From: Heracleum sosnowskyi
Lineage: Eukaryota > Streptophyta > Magnoliopsida > Apiales > Apiaceae
Assembly: GCA_030848705.1 (NCBI GenBank)
Contig: CM061238.1
Span: 29,604,655 to 29,668,654, forward strand
Length of the DNA stretch: 64,000 nt
Reading direction: 5' to 3'
A program made the translations under genes and the position numbers. Of the stretch, positions 20,033 through 32,800 are shown piece by piece; position 1 is the stretch's first letter, and each line of letters starts with the position of its first letter. The notes under the pieces are model-generated. The model was not told the DNA's origin and did no database searches. It saw nothing but the letters and a program-made list of their open reading frames with translations.

Positions 20033-22364
20033 TCTATTACTATATATTAAACCACAACACAAGGGCAAAAAGTGTCACTTTAATGTCTGTGAATTTACGA
20101 TTTTGCCTCTATTTTTTGAAAAATTACAAAAATGCCACCGCTTTAATGTTTATGCAAAAATTAAATTAAATATGTTAGTATTGAAAATTGAACCTGTGAC
20201 CTTCTACACTCAAACTTGCACCACAACCATTGTGCTACACTTTGTTTTGAGTTTACTTTCAAAATCTGAATAGATAAACCACATCTTCTTCCATTTTTTT
20301 TTTATTATAGAGTAAATAAATATTGATTTATATTATGAGAATAAGGATCCTGAGGTAGACCTCGTGATCTTTTTCCTGAGATGCTTATTCACTGAGTGTA
20401 TAATATGAGTTACCTAATTACTTGTTTTCCTTAATTACAAACAAAGGAAAATAAATGATAAGTAAATATATAATAATAAATGACTAGATATGTTTTTTTA
20501 CATGTAAATAGTGTGACCTGAGGAAAAGTATCATGAGGTCTACATCGGGATCCTTATTCTCTTTATATTATTTCTAGAATATTGCACAATATATAATTAC
20601 AAAAAATATTTTTATCGATTGAGCATAATCTACAATTCTTTTTTGTCAATTTAAATTATTGATATATGCCATTTTGATACCTATGAATTTATGATTTTGC
20701 TTCTATATGTTAAAAAATTACAAAAAACACCTTTTCTTTTATATTTATGCAAAGAATAGATGGAATTATGTTAGTGTTGAAAATCGAACCACTAACCTTC
20801 TCTAATTAAACGCATACCATAACCATTATAATATACGTTATTTTGAGTTTTCTTTAAAAATATTTTTAGATAAATCACATTTTCTCCTCTCCTACCATTT
20901 TTTTTATTTTTACTTTTGAGTAAATAAAACATTGGTTTATATTATTTATAGAATGTTGCATAGTATATAATTACAAAAAATATTTTAATGGATTGAGTAT
21001 ACTCTATAATTCTCTTTTGCCATTTTAAATGATTGATATAAAAAATAAAATTATAAATAATATAAAATTATACATAAATGTAATCGAGTTCTAAAAAAAT
21101 ATGAATTTATTTACATTCTCCACTGTGTAGATACTAAACTATTGAAATAAAAAAATAAGATTTAGTTTTAAGAAATATTTTATTTTATTTATAAAATTAT
21201 ACATAATAAATGACCGTCTCGCATAATTTTATGTATATAAAATTTTAAATACGTGAGTCATATTAGAGATTTTTGGTCGACTAACTATTTAGACTTTCAG
21301 CGATTTAAAAGTGTGATTGATGTAAAAAAAATATTAAAAGAAACTAAAATAATTGAATTTATGTTTTTAAAAAATGACAACTCCAAAAATAGGATTTATG
21401 TTGTATATATACAAAATAACATAATTAATATTCAATATAAAATGAAAAATATATGTTTTTTTGAATTATAAATATTACAAAATTACAATAATTATTAGCA
21501 ATGACCAATTAGACTATAACTCAAAGTATGGTAATATGAATTTTATATAGTATACTAAATTGATCAAACAATCAATATAATATATGATGGTTGAGTTATA
21601 ACATATACTTAGATCAACCTACGATGAAACCAAAAAGTTTCATCTTAGATATTATGTTGATTCACAATCATTAAGGTCGTCTAATCATAATTTACATTGA
21701 TCAAAATATTTGTAAAAATTCAAGTTGAGTTAAAAAATAATTCATATTATAAGATAAAAATGTTTCAATTTACCAAAATTTTAAAATAGAATTTTGATAT
21801 TGTGTAATAAATTTTAGACTAAAACTAAACATTTGAGTTTAAAAATGTAAAAATATGTATGTAATATATAAAAAAATGAGCTATACACCGCAATCACGAC
21901 TTTCACATAATATTAATAGTTTCATAATATGTTTTCGCCTTACGTATATATCGATTCTTTGTAAATGTACTCTAACTAAGTTAAAATCACGTTGTCTATG
22001 TTATATATTGATAATTTTCAAAAATATTTATTTATTTTTTACTCAAATGTTCAATTTGATAAAAGTCCGTCATCAAAAACCATATTATTATATACTCAAA
22101 TGTTCAATTTGATAAATTTCCTATCACGTCATCGAAAATCATATTAATATTTTAGCAATTAAATGTAATCATGCGATTATTATCGTATGGATATTTATCC
22201 AAATTTTATGAAATTTAATCAAGTTATAGAATATCTGGTTAATGTAATTGATATGCCATATTACAAAAATACTATTAAAATATGAGATAAAATCGAAATA
22301 TTATCCTTTTTCGAATTTTAAATTATAAAATTATCTTAATATATAAACAATTTCGGGCGAGAAA
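20033..22364 (+). mobile_element. Helitron-like element A, 5' part (interrupted at 22364)
   Basis: Starts A|TCTATTACTATATATTA, the same end as element C at 29883, and shares with it the following CACAAGGGCAAA phrase and long blocks further in (for example the region near 21290 with that near 31075). It contains a ~620-base internal duplication: 20060-20290 resembles 20660-20900. An antisense tRNA-like module (B box near 20186, A box near 20227) sits close to the 5' end. At 22364 it is cut by element B. No protein-coding capacity, so non-autonomous. Confidence 0.65.
20337..20561. mobile_element. MULE-type MITE, 225 bp, with 10-bp target duplication
   Basis: Inverted ends of about 40 bases (GAGAATAAGGATCC...; ...GGATCCTTATTCTC) bounded by TTTATATTAT at 20327-20336 and 20562-20571. 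The sister copy of the surrounding repeat, near 20925-20945, has a single TTTATATTAT and no insertion, giving a direct empty site. A 9-10-bp duplication with long inverted ends indicates a Mutator-like MITE. Confidence 0.92.
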
Positions 22365-22439
22365 TCAATACTATTATATAAAGGAGAAGACGGGGGCGGT
22401 GAGGTGGCGCTCTCAGATCGCTTCGTTCTATTTTTCTCA

Positions 22440-23345
22440 ATTTTTTGAATCAATAATATTAAAAATTCAAAAAAATCTCAATTACCTTTTAAATACTTAC
22501 TAATAGAGGAAACATATAATATTTTCTACTAATACAGAAAGTAAATATACAATAGATCTTTACTAATGCAGGAAACTAAATATCACTAATGGAGGAAACT
22601 AAATATTCGATTATAATATTCTTGCCTTCAAAATATCTAAATTATAAAAAAAATGTATTACTTTACATTATTTTAAACTTTCCTCTATTATTATCTTAAT
22701 ATACTCATAATATTTCTTTTCAAATGAAATTAACATCCTAACATTCTCTTCTCTTAAACTTTCTTCTTTTTTTATGTGATATAATAGAAAATACATGAAC
22801 ATTTTGGTAAATAATAAGTTAAGAAATTAGATCGGTCTTGCATAAGAAATTAAGTAATTAATACCAAAGATTAGAAAAAATCTCAATTGCCTTTTATATA
22901 TATACTAATGGAGTAAACTAAATATTCAATTTCAATATTCTTGCATTTAAAATCTCTACTAATGGAGTAAAGTAAATATAATATTCTTGCATTTAAATTT
23001 CTACTAATGGAGAAAGTAAATATACAATAGATCTTTACTAATGGAGGAAACTAATTAAATATTACAAATGGAGGAAACTAAATATTTAATTATAATATTA
23101 CCTTCAAATATCTAAATTAAAAAAAAGTGTATTATTTTACATTATTTTGAACTTCCCTTTATTATTATCTAGATATTCTCTTAATATTTTTTTTCAAATG
23201 AAATTATCATCTTAACATTCTGTTCTCCTAAACTTTCTTTTTTAATGTAATATAATAGAAAATACAAGAACATGTTGGTAAATAAGAAGTTAAGAAATTA
23301 GACCGGTCTTGCATAAGAAATTAAGTAATTACTTGGTAAATAATT
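22440..23345. repeat. 472-bp tandem duplication inside Helitron B
   Basis: The block ending CGGTCTTGCATAAGAAATTAAG recurs with an offset of 472 bases (22830 and 23302). Within each copy, CTAATGGAGGAAACTAAAT-like words recur several times. Confidence 0.8.
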
Positions 23346-24150
23346 AATTACCTTTAATACTTTCGTACAAATAACTAATTAATAGTATAAATATACACCT
23401 AAACTCTGTTAATTGTCTACTGCAATTTTTGTTGTCAACATTGTTCTTCTTTACTTTTTTGTTTGTTCATGTTAAAACTGTGTATATGAGTACATGAGTA
23501 TGAGACTTTTTCCTTTATGTTATTTATGTTATTAAGTTTTTTTATATCCTAATGCAGGATCATATTAAAATCTTTGACAAGACAAGTTATTTGCTATTAC
23601 TGTTGATTGAGTTAAGACATTGATTAATAAGGAGGGGGATTCATCAGTTAATCAATTAAAATAATAGGCCGAGCAAGGTGATTTTCATGTACATTCAGTT
23701 GTGAATTGATTTATATGTTTATATGTGTATGTTATTAGTTTTGAATTTATAGTTAAAAGTTGATACACCTGTATACAAGGTAACTCGAAAGTGGAGAATT
23801 CATCATGTCTTCAAAAACAAATTTTATCATTGTTTTTTAATGTTTAGATAGTTATTGCTCTAATTTTTATGAGAAAAGATTATATCTTTTAGTAAAATAT
23901 TTTCTGTAATTCATACACGAAAATTCAAAGATAAAAAAAATTGTATATTAAGAAATTTATAGTGTATGTGTTTCGAAAATATCATGTTAAGATTTATTCG
24001 ACTGCAAAATTTATTCAGTGTGTGCATTTTTAACAAAATTTAATAAGTCGGTACATCTATAACAAAAGTCATACAAGAATAAGAAACATTGAGAAGAGGT
24101 CATTATTTTTTTAAAAAAAAAGGAAGAAGTTGTTGTTGTTTTTGTTGTTA

Positions 24151-24463
24151 CTCCCTCTGTCCCATTCATTTCTATACGGTTTCCATTTTGGGATGTCACT
24201 CTCATTTCTATACATTCCAAAAATAGTAACTTTTAATAATATAAAACACTATTACACCCACTACTTTCTCCACTATCTCTATTCTATAATAATATAAAAC
24301 ACTATTACACCCACTACTTTTTCCCACTATCTCAAATCTATTATTAAATATTGATAGGTCCCACCACTTTACCCACTTTTCATCTAATTTTACTCATTTT
24401 TAATATCTTTTCTTGGTCTCCGTGCCCACCCCCAATGTATATAAATTAACGGGACGGAGGGAG
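24151..24463. mobile_element. Stowaway (Tc1/Mariner) MITE, 313 bp
   Basis: Begins CTCCCTCTGTCCC and ends GGGACGGAGGGAG, the canonical Stowaway ends, with TA on both sides (24149-24150 and 24464-24465). Inside is a near-repeat of AATATAAAACACTATTACACCCACTAC. Confidence 0.93.
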
Positions 24464-24632
24464 TATTTGTTTTGACAAAAAGAGATCATTATTAATAAAA
24501 AATTCTCCCAGCAACAAAAAAGACGTATGTTCATATTTTTTGATTTTTTTCTTACTGGGAGTAGATTTGGAGGTAGTGAATATTTTAATAGCTCTGAAGG
24601 TATAATTGTAGTTTTTGATTAAACGATCTAGA

Positions 24633-24670
<38 letters not shown>

Positions 24671-25050
24671 GAGTAAGGTTTCAGAGAGAACCATTATATC
24701 AAGAGAACCGAGAGAACCCTTCTAAGACCGTTGATATAATATAATATAATTAATGAATCTTAATAAAACACTAAAAAGAATCTTAGTTATCAATTAAATT
24801 TATTATAAATAAATTTATGTTGAAATATATTATAAAACACTTTATAGAATAATTAACAGAATCCTAATTTTAATATAATTATTAAAACACTTAAAAGAAT
24901 ATTATAAAATTATTAAAACACTTAAAAGAATCTTAAAATACTAATAAAAGTATAATAGAAATTTTTTTAAACATATCAGCCGTTGGATGGTATGGTAAAT
25001 CAAGGGTGATTGATTAGTTCTCTCGTTTCTCTTAGAAAGATAGGTTCCCC
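24671..25050. mobile_element. MITE-like element inserted in a TA microsatellite, 380 bp
   Basis: The unit starts GAGTAAGGTTTCAGAGAGAACC and ends with AGCCGTTGGATGG, CT-rich sequence and GGTTCCCC. TA runs lie on both sides (24637-24670 and 25051-25064). This suggests insertion into, or target duplication of, a TA tract, as known for Micron-type elements. A second copy end is at 15241-15347. Confidence 0.5.
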
Positions 25051-25192
25051 TATATATATATATAATTCAAAACAAAACTTAATTTTATATTAGAAATATT
25101 ATTTTATTTAAAAACGTATTTTGTAGAATATTTTTTGAGAAAATTTACAGATATTATTATAAACCCGCTGCGAAACGCGGTTTAGTAACTAG

Positions 25193-25500
25193 TTATTTCT
25201 ACTAGCCCTCATTGTCGTCCCCAAATGATACGTTTAGATAACTAAAATAATTAAAATCTAAAATCTAAAATCTAAATATTAAAATTTAAAAATATAATAT
25301 TTATTTTTTTTGAAATAAAACTATAATATTATTTAAAATTCATCCTAAAAATTTAATACATGTTCACGAACCTAATTGAAGGCCAAAATCCGGCCTGACC
25401 CGAATCGGGTCGTGGATCCAAAATTAACCCGGCCCAATCATTGGAATCACTATTGGTCAGCACAGAGCATGCAGTGACCAATAGCTGCTACTCGTTGAAT
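25193..25500 (+). promoter_or_regulatory. Short upstream region of Cu/Zn SOD
   Basis: Bounded on the left by the Helitron end at 25192. Contains a GC-rich palindromic patch (CCCGAATCGGG near 25399), two CCAAT-type boxes (near 25434 and 25480) and the start of a CT-rich leader at about 25505. No clear TATA box. Only about 300 bases separate the transposon from the likely leader. Confidence 0.4.
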
Positions 25501-25561
25501 ATTAGTCTCTCTCATTTCAATCTCTCTCATTTCCATCTCTCTCAAATCTCTCTCAATCTCT

Positions 25562-26506
25562 CCCTGGTGACCTGAGGTAATTCAAATTCAATTTTATCCT
25601 TGACTCTCTCCACTTACATATACATATACATATAATTTTGTACTATCTGCTGATGTTTATATATGTGTGTGTAGCTTATTGTTCATGGTATTTGAGCTTT
25701 GTTATTATTAATTGTTTTAATTTATAGATTTAAATTGATCCTGATAGAATTGTATAATGATGAGATTATGTGTGTTTTTTAATGAAAATTAGTGTTTATT
25801 CAGTTTAATTTGATTGTGTGGATTTTATAATGTTGATGATTGATTTAGGAATTAGGAATTAGGATATGATGACTTCGGTATTCGTATATACGATATTGAT
25901 ACATTTGATCTTGTGATTTGTGTGTGGCTTTCGGTTTTTTTTTATTATTTTGCTTGAAGTTTTAGGTGATTGATCAGTTATGTACTCTAGTGAGCTTTTT
26001 AGTTGTTCCGATTTTCGATAATTTCTTCTTTTTTTTCAGCTGATATTTGGAGTTTATTTAGCTTGTAATCATGATTGAAACGAAGAGATTATGTACTTGT
26101 ATTTATGTAGATTGGGTTTTTCTTTTGTTTGATTCGGTTTTGTAAGATTATATGCGTATATGTTGTGTTTATGATGTTCGAGAAGTGGTTGATAGGGATA
26201 GGATCGGGGAGTTTATGATTGATAATTAAGTAATTAAGGATGACGTTTTTTATTTTACAATGTCTTTTTTGGTCCTTTGTTGAATTTTTAATTTATAAAA
26301 TCATTGGGAGAGGTATGCATATGATGCAAATAGTGTCCTGACTTGAAAGATATAATAAAATGACGAATTTTTTTGCATTATATATTTTAAAACAGTGGAC
26401 ATGCTAGAGTATATTTATTGGATAAAATTTTATACGAATATTAATTTGTTGGTGATATGCTGCGATATACTGAGATGATGAAGTTTTTATGTATGCTTAG
26501 ATCACA
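25562..26506 (+). promoter_or_regulatory. miR398 target site split by the 5'-UTR intron
   Basis: The leader exon ends CCCTGGTGACCTGAG (25562-25576) at a GTAATT donor. The next exon starts ATCACA (26501-26506) after GCTTAG. Joined, the 21 bases pair with miR398: the last 17 match the known site with one mismatch, and the weaker 5' part sits opposite the miRNA 3' end where pairing matters less. miR398 control of cytosolic Cu/Zn SOD (CSD1) via the leader is well established. The site exists only after removal of the 924-base intron (25577-26500), eight bases upstream of the ATG. The match supports the splice sites and vice versa. Confidence 0.8.
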
Positions 26507-26513
26507 TATAACA

Positions 26514-29050
26514 ATGGCAAAAGGTGTTGCAGTTCTTAGCAGCAGTGCAGGAGTCAGTGGCACCATTTACTTTACCCAGGAAGGAGATGGTAATTAAAGT
26601 TGGTTATTGTTTATGGTTGTGCACTACACAGTTAGATGTATAGGTTTAGATAATTGTTTTTCTGTTCTTCAGGACCAACTACAGTTACCGGAAACGTTTC
26701 TGGCCTTGCACCTGGACCTCATGGTTTCCATGTTCATGCACTTGGTGATACAACAAACGGATGCATGTCAACTGGTATTTGTCACTCTTGATATTTTCAT
26801 ATGTTTTTCCATTATCCAATTAAATAGGGTAAAATGAAAGTAGATAAGAATTCTCCTTGTTGCTATATGTTATATTTTAAGATGTTTAATAGTTTATCAT
26901 TTGAATCTGCAGGACCCCATTATAACCCTGCTGGCAAAGAGCATGGTGCCCCTGAAGATGAGAACCGCCATGCTGGTGATCTTGGGAATGTAACAGTTGG
27001 CGAAGATGGTATGCATGCTTCTAGAATATGTCATTTCTAATATCAAACTAGTTATTATTTCTAGTCACATCTTACTCAGTTGTATAAACAATTTCTTATT
27101 GTGTTGAAGATGAGTTTCCTCTTATTTGTAAAAATATATTGTCATGTAAAATAGTACGGAGTATTAGACAGTTCTTTACTTCCAAATGAAAGGAAAAAAG
27201 GCTTAAAGCATTGACAATCAGATCATGTATTACAGGTTTGTAGTATTAAAATGAACATTCTAGGCTGCCTTATACTTTATATTTTATTCGGATAATTTTC
27301 AGTTAATATTAATTTATACTTGTAACTGTTGTGTCTTCCACCAATACATTGCTCCATAAAGTCCACATTATGTAAAATATTTCTTTGGTTGATTTCATTT
27401 TTGAGTTTTTGTTGACCTTTACATTGTAATAAGATTTTGTTTTCTTGTTTGTGAAAATTCAGGTACTGCCAGTTTCACTATTGTTGACAAGCAGGTATTG
27501 ATTTCTAGTCTGATTGTCTGCATTTTGTGTAACATATGGTTTCCCCAGAACTCTCAAATGTTTTTTTTGTTGCAGATTCCTCTCACTGGACCAGGCTCCA
27601 TCATTGGAAGGGCGGTTGTCGTTCATGCTGACCCTGATGACTTGGGAAAGGGTAAGAATTATCTTTTTTGTAGCCTCTATTTTTTACTATGCTTTTGTTT
27701 TACCTCGATATACTGTAGCTGTAAGTGTTGCCAAAGTAGAAACATTGGTGCAAGTAATACCTGCTATTTACTATCTTTTATTTCTTAAAAACACAAGTTT
27801 CATTTCCCATTTACTCTTGAGTGATTGGTCAGCTAAGTCTCCCAGTCTCTGATGCAGAAGTCCCTTGTTCCTGATTTAATATGTCCGGTGACCTAAAAGA
27901 ACCAAACATTTAAACTGTGATGCCATTGTTATAGGACAAATTTGCACATACTTAAATATTGTCTTTCTTCTTTTTAGTGAAATTATGGATCAATGATGTC
28001 ACATCTTTATCTCTAAATACGTGGATATTGATACATCTCACAGTTTTACCTCTAAATATATGGTTATGAATTTTAAGCACTTAATTTGTAATGATCTTGG
28101 TAATTGGTGATTCATATGAATAAGCTGATTTTGTGAAGGGCAGTGTTCTAGGGTACAAGCCTATAAATATATGCTTTTACTCAATATGACACTTTCATTT
28201 ATATATATAGTATTCCCCTCCGGTCTATATTATTACTTGTCTTAGAAAAATATGTTTTTGACATGTCAATTGTTCTCACATATTAAAAAACAGAATGTTA
28301 CTGTATACCATGTTTTAAAAACCAAACGTTGCTATGTTCCTTCTTTTTTCCCCTCAGTTTTGAGCTCTTCATATATTCCCTTTTTTTTTTATTGTGGGGG
28401 GTGGGGGCCTTGGGGTGTACACAATACTCATGCTTTCTTTAGGTTGTCCAAAAGACTTTGTATTGGTTTGATAGAAGAGGTTCGTAGAAACAATGAGACA
28501 TCATAGAGAAATCTGGAACCATTTTCATTCTCTGTGATTGGTCACATGAAATCGTCTCAGTCTTAGTTCTTACTTTTACTAGAAGTTGTTAGACTATACC
28601 AGACGTCCAGACATGTACATCTAGTAAGATATGAAAGTGTTTTTAGCACATAATGTATTACATATGTAAATTATAGTGATTGACTTGGACTCGTTTATTG
28701 CTCAGGTGGTCATGAACTTAGCAAAAGCACGGGAAATGCTGGTGGAAGGGTTGCCTGTGGTAAGTCTTTAACTTGAAATAAGAAAAGCCCAAATATGAAA
28801 TGCCCACTACATATAGATTTCCCAAAATCTTGCTGATGTTAAATGAATGGTCATTGATGATGCCTTGTTGTCTTTCTTTACCACATGAAATTCTAGGGCT
28901 ATCCAGTTGTTGACATCCATATCGGCATATCACTTTACCAAGTTGCAATAATACTAGGATCTTAGCACTTGTGTCAGCATATCAGTTTACTCTGATATTG
29001 ATGTATTCTAGGTTTTATTTGGTGCAGGTATAATTGGTCTTCAAGGTTGA
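26514..29050 (+). CDS. CSD1: Cytosolic Cu/Zn superoxide dismutase
   Basis: Converts superoxide to hydrogen peroxide and oxygen in the cytosol. Seven coding exons: 26514-26589, 26673-26774, 26913-27008, 27463-27494, 27576-27651, 28706-28759, 29028-29050, all GT-AG, giving 152 residues, the exact length of plant cytosolic forms, with no transit peptide. Copper ligands His45, His47 (GFHVHALGD), His62 and His119 are present, as are zinc ligands His62, His70, His79 and Asp82. The disulfide pair Cys56/Cys145 and guiding Arg142 are present too. The C terminus is GIIGLQG. A non-coding leader exon ends at 25576, with a long first intron, as in other plant CSD1 genes. No frameshift or lost residue: the gene looks functional. 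Regulation by copper and stress through miR398 is expected from the leader site. Confidence 0.97.
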
Positions 29051-29147
29051 TTTTGCTTGTCACTCTTGGTTTTGGTCAGGCACAATCCAGACTCCTTCCT
29101 TTATGCAAGTTCTAAACATGTAACGTTTTACAACTCTGCCATTTCTA

Positions 29148-29153
29148 AATAAA
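29148..29153 (+). terminator. Polyadenylation signal of SOD
   Basis: AATAAA about 98 bases after the SOD stop codon, in an AT-rich 3' region. Position fits a plant near-upstream element. Confidence 0.6.
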
Positions 29154-29399
29154 AGAATTGTGGTATCGATGAGCAATAATTTGTAACTTTGTTGTAATTG
29201 GTTCATTTTCAGTGCTAAAACCGAGTTTACCATCCTGCAATAGTTTTAGCTTGTCTTGTGATATTATTTAATTTGAAATTAACTTACAACCTAGCTCTTA
29301 AATATTTTTTAACTTCAAGAAACAAGAAATTCTACATCCTCTGCCTCTGTTAAGGAGTTACCGTAGCAATAATAGTGAAAACTATTGTTACATAATTAG

Positions 29400-29760
29400 T
29401 TAATTACTAAAACGAAGCAGTACAATCGTTTCTATATCTCTGAAATTCACTCAATTGTGATCGTAATTTGAGCTGAATAAACTTGAACTCTAGATAAAAT
29501 GTGTTCAACTTCGGCTTGAATTCGAACAAATATGAAAACTTGACAAAAAGTTGAGTGATCCGAGTTAGAGTTTCATTTGTTTGGCTCAGACTCAGAATGA
29601 ACAAGTTCAAATTCAGCTCAAACCCGATTATATATTTTTATGTAATTAAAGACTTTGAAATTGATAATACTGAATTGGACTGTTTAATAAAATACCTTAA
29701 AATTATTAATAGCTCAAACTCAACTCAAACATGAAAATCGAACATTCTCATCCATAAATT
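29400..29760. repeat. Degenerate TTCGA/ACTCAA-rich repeat
   Basis: Composition and words (CTTGAACTC, GGCTTGAATTCG, CAACTCAAAC) resemble the CTCGA-rich repeat at 16180-16870 in opposite sense. Old copy with no clean termini. The preceding 29154-29399 is ordinary 3'-flank. Confidence 0.4.
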
Positions 29761-29882
29761 AGTAATACTAAGACAAAATTCAAATTACATTCTCTTTTCG
29801 AAGCCAAAAAATTCAAATTACATAATGAAATGAAATACATTAATTTCTTTACTTTTGTACATATCGAACATTAAACAGTGAA

Positions 29883-32800
29883 TCTATTACTATATATTAT
29901 ATGTCAACACAAGGGCAAAGTTTGCCATTTTAATGCTTGTGAAGTTACGATTTTACCCCTATTTTTTGAAAAATAACAAAAATACCACTGTTATATTATT
30001 ATGCAAAAATATATTAATATATGTCAATGTAGAGAATCGAAACTTCAACTTCCTTCTAAGAAGTCGAAAGCATAACCACTATGCTATGTTGTTTTTTGAG
30101 TTTACTTTAAAGATTTTATTAGATAAGTCACATCATTTCCTCTAATTCTATATTCTTTTTTTATTTTGAACATTTGAGTAAAGGAAATATTATAAATCTG
30201 TATTTTTTATTTACGTTATTATATATATATATATAGGTAAATGATCAATCATCATTATAAATTTTTATTATAGTTGTATATTTTTGATTAAATATACTTT
30301 AGTTATGTTGTTGATAATTCATATTTTTATATCATATTATATATCACTATTTTATATTATTAAAATTAATTAATTATACATAAAATATAGTAATGAACTT
30401 GATCTAATATAAGAACTATTGTATATGTTATGTATCTCATTATTTGTTAAGTTTATAATTTAAAATTAAGAAAATTAGCATCAAAATTATGTAATGCTAA
30501 TGCTTATACACTCTGTTCGTCACATTCATTTCTTAGCAAATTTCTTTTCAAATTTGTTGATATTTTCTAATATTACATGTCATTCTTTATTAACTTCAGT
30601 ATATCTCTAATTTACTCATTTTTTCGTCAACTTTTTCACTTTTTCCACCATTTTACTCCCTCGGTTGATGTCCGAGTCAAAAATCGGGGTGATGATTTAA
30701 AATGTAGAATATTACGGAGTATATAATTACAAAAAAGGTTTTCTTTCATTATAAATGATAAATGTAAAAAATAAAATCTTTACACTCTCTTTGTCATGAT
30801 AAATGATGAGTATGGAAAATAAAATTTATATGATATAATTTCACATGTTACACATGAATGTAAATTATTCCGGATAAAAAAATATTTTCATTTTCATTTT
30901 TCTCTTTGTATATATATATAAATGTATTATACTATTTAAATAAAAATATATAAATTATATCTATAAAATCATACATAATATATAACTACATCAAATATGA
31001 ACTATATATCATAATTTTTAAGTATATAAAATATCAAATATTTGAGTTAAATTAGAAATGTTTTATTGATCAAACATTTAGACTTTGAGGGGTTTAAATG
31101 TATAATTCGACTAAAAAGATAAATATTTGAAAATGTAGAAGATACAATTGAATTGATTCCAAAAAGACGATAACTCTAAAAACATGATCTATGTTTTAAA
31201 TAAAAAATTAACATGATTAATATGCAATAGATGAAAATAAGATATGATTTTTCTCGATCATAAAAATTATAAAATTGTCTAACTATTAATGACGGCCAGT
31301 TAGACTATAAGCTTTAACAATAAAAATTCAAATTGTATGTAAAATATTATTGAATGATGTTAAAGAAAAGTATAAGTCTTTAATAATAATAGAATTTTAT
31401 ATAATATATTAATTGGATGCGTAATATCATAAAATCATTTTGATAAATGAAATTCTAAATAGGGTTTGCGGGCTTTGAGGACATCGTCGAATTACAACAC
31501 TGAAGCTAATACATAATAAAATAGAAGTAAAGTTTATTTTTTTTGTATATGAAAAGGTTGAGTTTATTATTACAAAAATGTCATTCAATATTTTAATTGA
31601 AAAAACAATATAACCTCGTAAAAGTCTTCTGGTCAAAATCATGGTCATTTTTCACTTTTAAATAGATGAATAATCCCTGGACATTTATAAAATTATCACA
31701 TTTACATTACTTTTTTTTTTATAAAAAAAATAGTCTTAAAATGATATATTTATAAGTATATATTTGTTTATAACACGTGCAAAGCACGAGTTATTTTTTG
31801 TATTATTTTACTTTTTTATTTAAATCATTATAATCCAATTAAATATAGTAACGAGTGGTTCACGTATTTTACCTTTATTAATGTTTTTAATTTTTGAGTT
31901 GTTCTGCCGGATCAGTCGCTCAGAGTAAATGTTAATTTTAACATATTTGTAATAAATGTTTATTTTTATATGTTGTTGATGTGATTCGAACTTTAAACTT
32001 CTATGTAGTATAACTTTTAGTGATACATCTAGATGTTCCAATCAATTTGACTTCAAAGACCTATCAGTATCGACTGTGATTGAAAAAGATAACCAATATG
32101 AGTTGTGAATCAAATGATAAATTATACCCCATTTTGTTTATTATAGTTTAGTATAGATTGTAGTTGATTTAGAATTCATTAATTTGTACCATATATTTAT
32201 AAAATTATATAACTGAGCAAAATACATGAATTTTGAGAAATATATATAAGATATTTCAATTTAAGTTATATATGAATTTTTAAAATTTAGGATTTCAATT
32301 ATTTATGATGATTGAGTTGAAACATTTACTTACGTCATTATAACATGGACCCAGTCTATATGAAAGGAAAAAAAGATGAAACCATAAAATAGTTGTTTGG
32401 AAATTATATATATACACAAGTCATTAATGTTGTATAATCATTCTTACATCGATAAAAATAATCATGTGCCTTTTATCATATAAATATTAGTTGAATATTA
32501 CGAAATCTAATCAAATTTACAAGTATTTGATTCATGAAAACGGTACACAATATTACAAATTTACAATAAATTACAAATATCATCATCTAATGTATTTTTA
32601 ATTATAAAATTATTTCGATATATGAACAAATTCTGCGAGAAATTATTTAATTAATATATGAACAAGTCTCAAAACCTGACAGGGGTACGTTCGTCATTCA
32701 AAGTAGTTACATTATTAGCCAACAAAATTTCTTACTACTCTGCACAACTCACACTTCTCATCTTACACTATCAAACTTACGATTACACAAACCTCACGTT

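Larger units (their letters stand above)
22365..25192 (+). mobile_element. Helitron-like element B, nested in A
   Basis: Starts A|TCAATACTATTATATAAAGG and ends with a GC-rich hairpin (CCGC...GCGG, about 25166-25181) followed by CTAG|T at 25189-25193, the diagnostic Helitron 3' end. Flanks fit the A|T target: GAGAAA before and TTATTT after, matching GAGAAATTATTT in element C at about 32637, the uninterrupted relative of A. It contains a 472-bp tandem duplication and two younger MITE-like insertions. No Rep/helicase ORF. Confidence 0.75.

Noticed and set aside
30505..30720. Second Stowaway MITE
   Set aside because: The CTCCCTC/ACGGAGTA words are present but the termini are too decayed to define an element.
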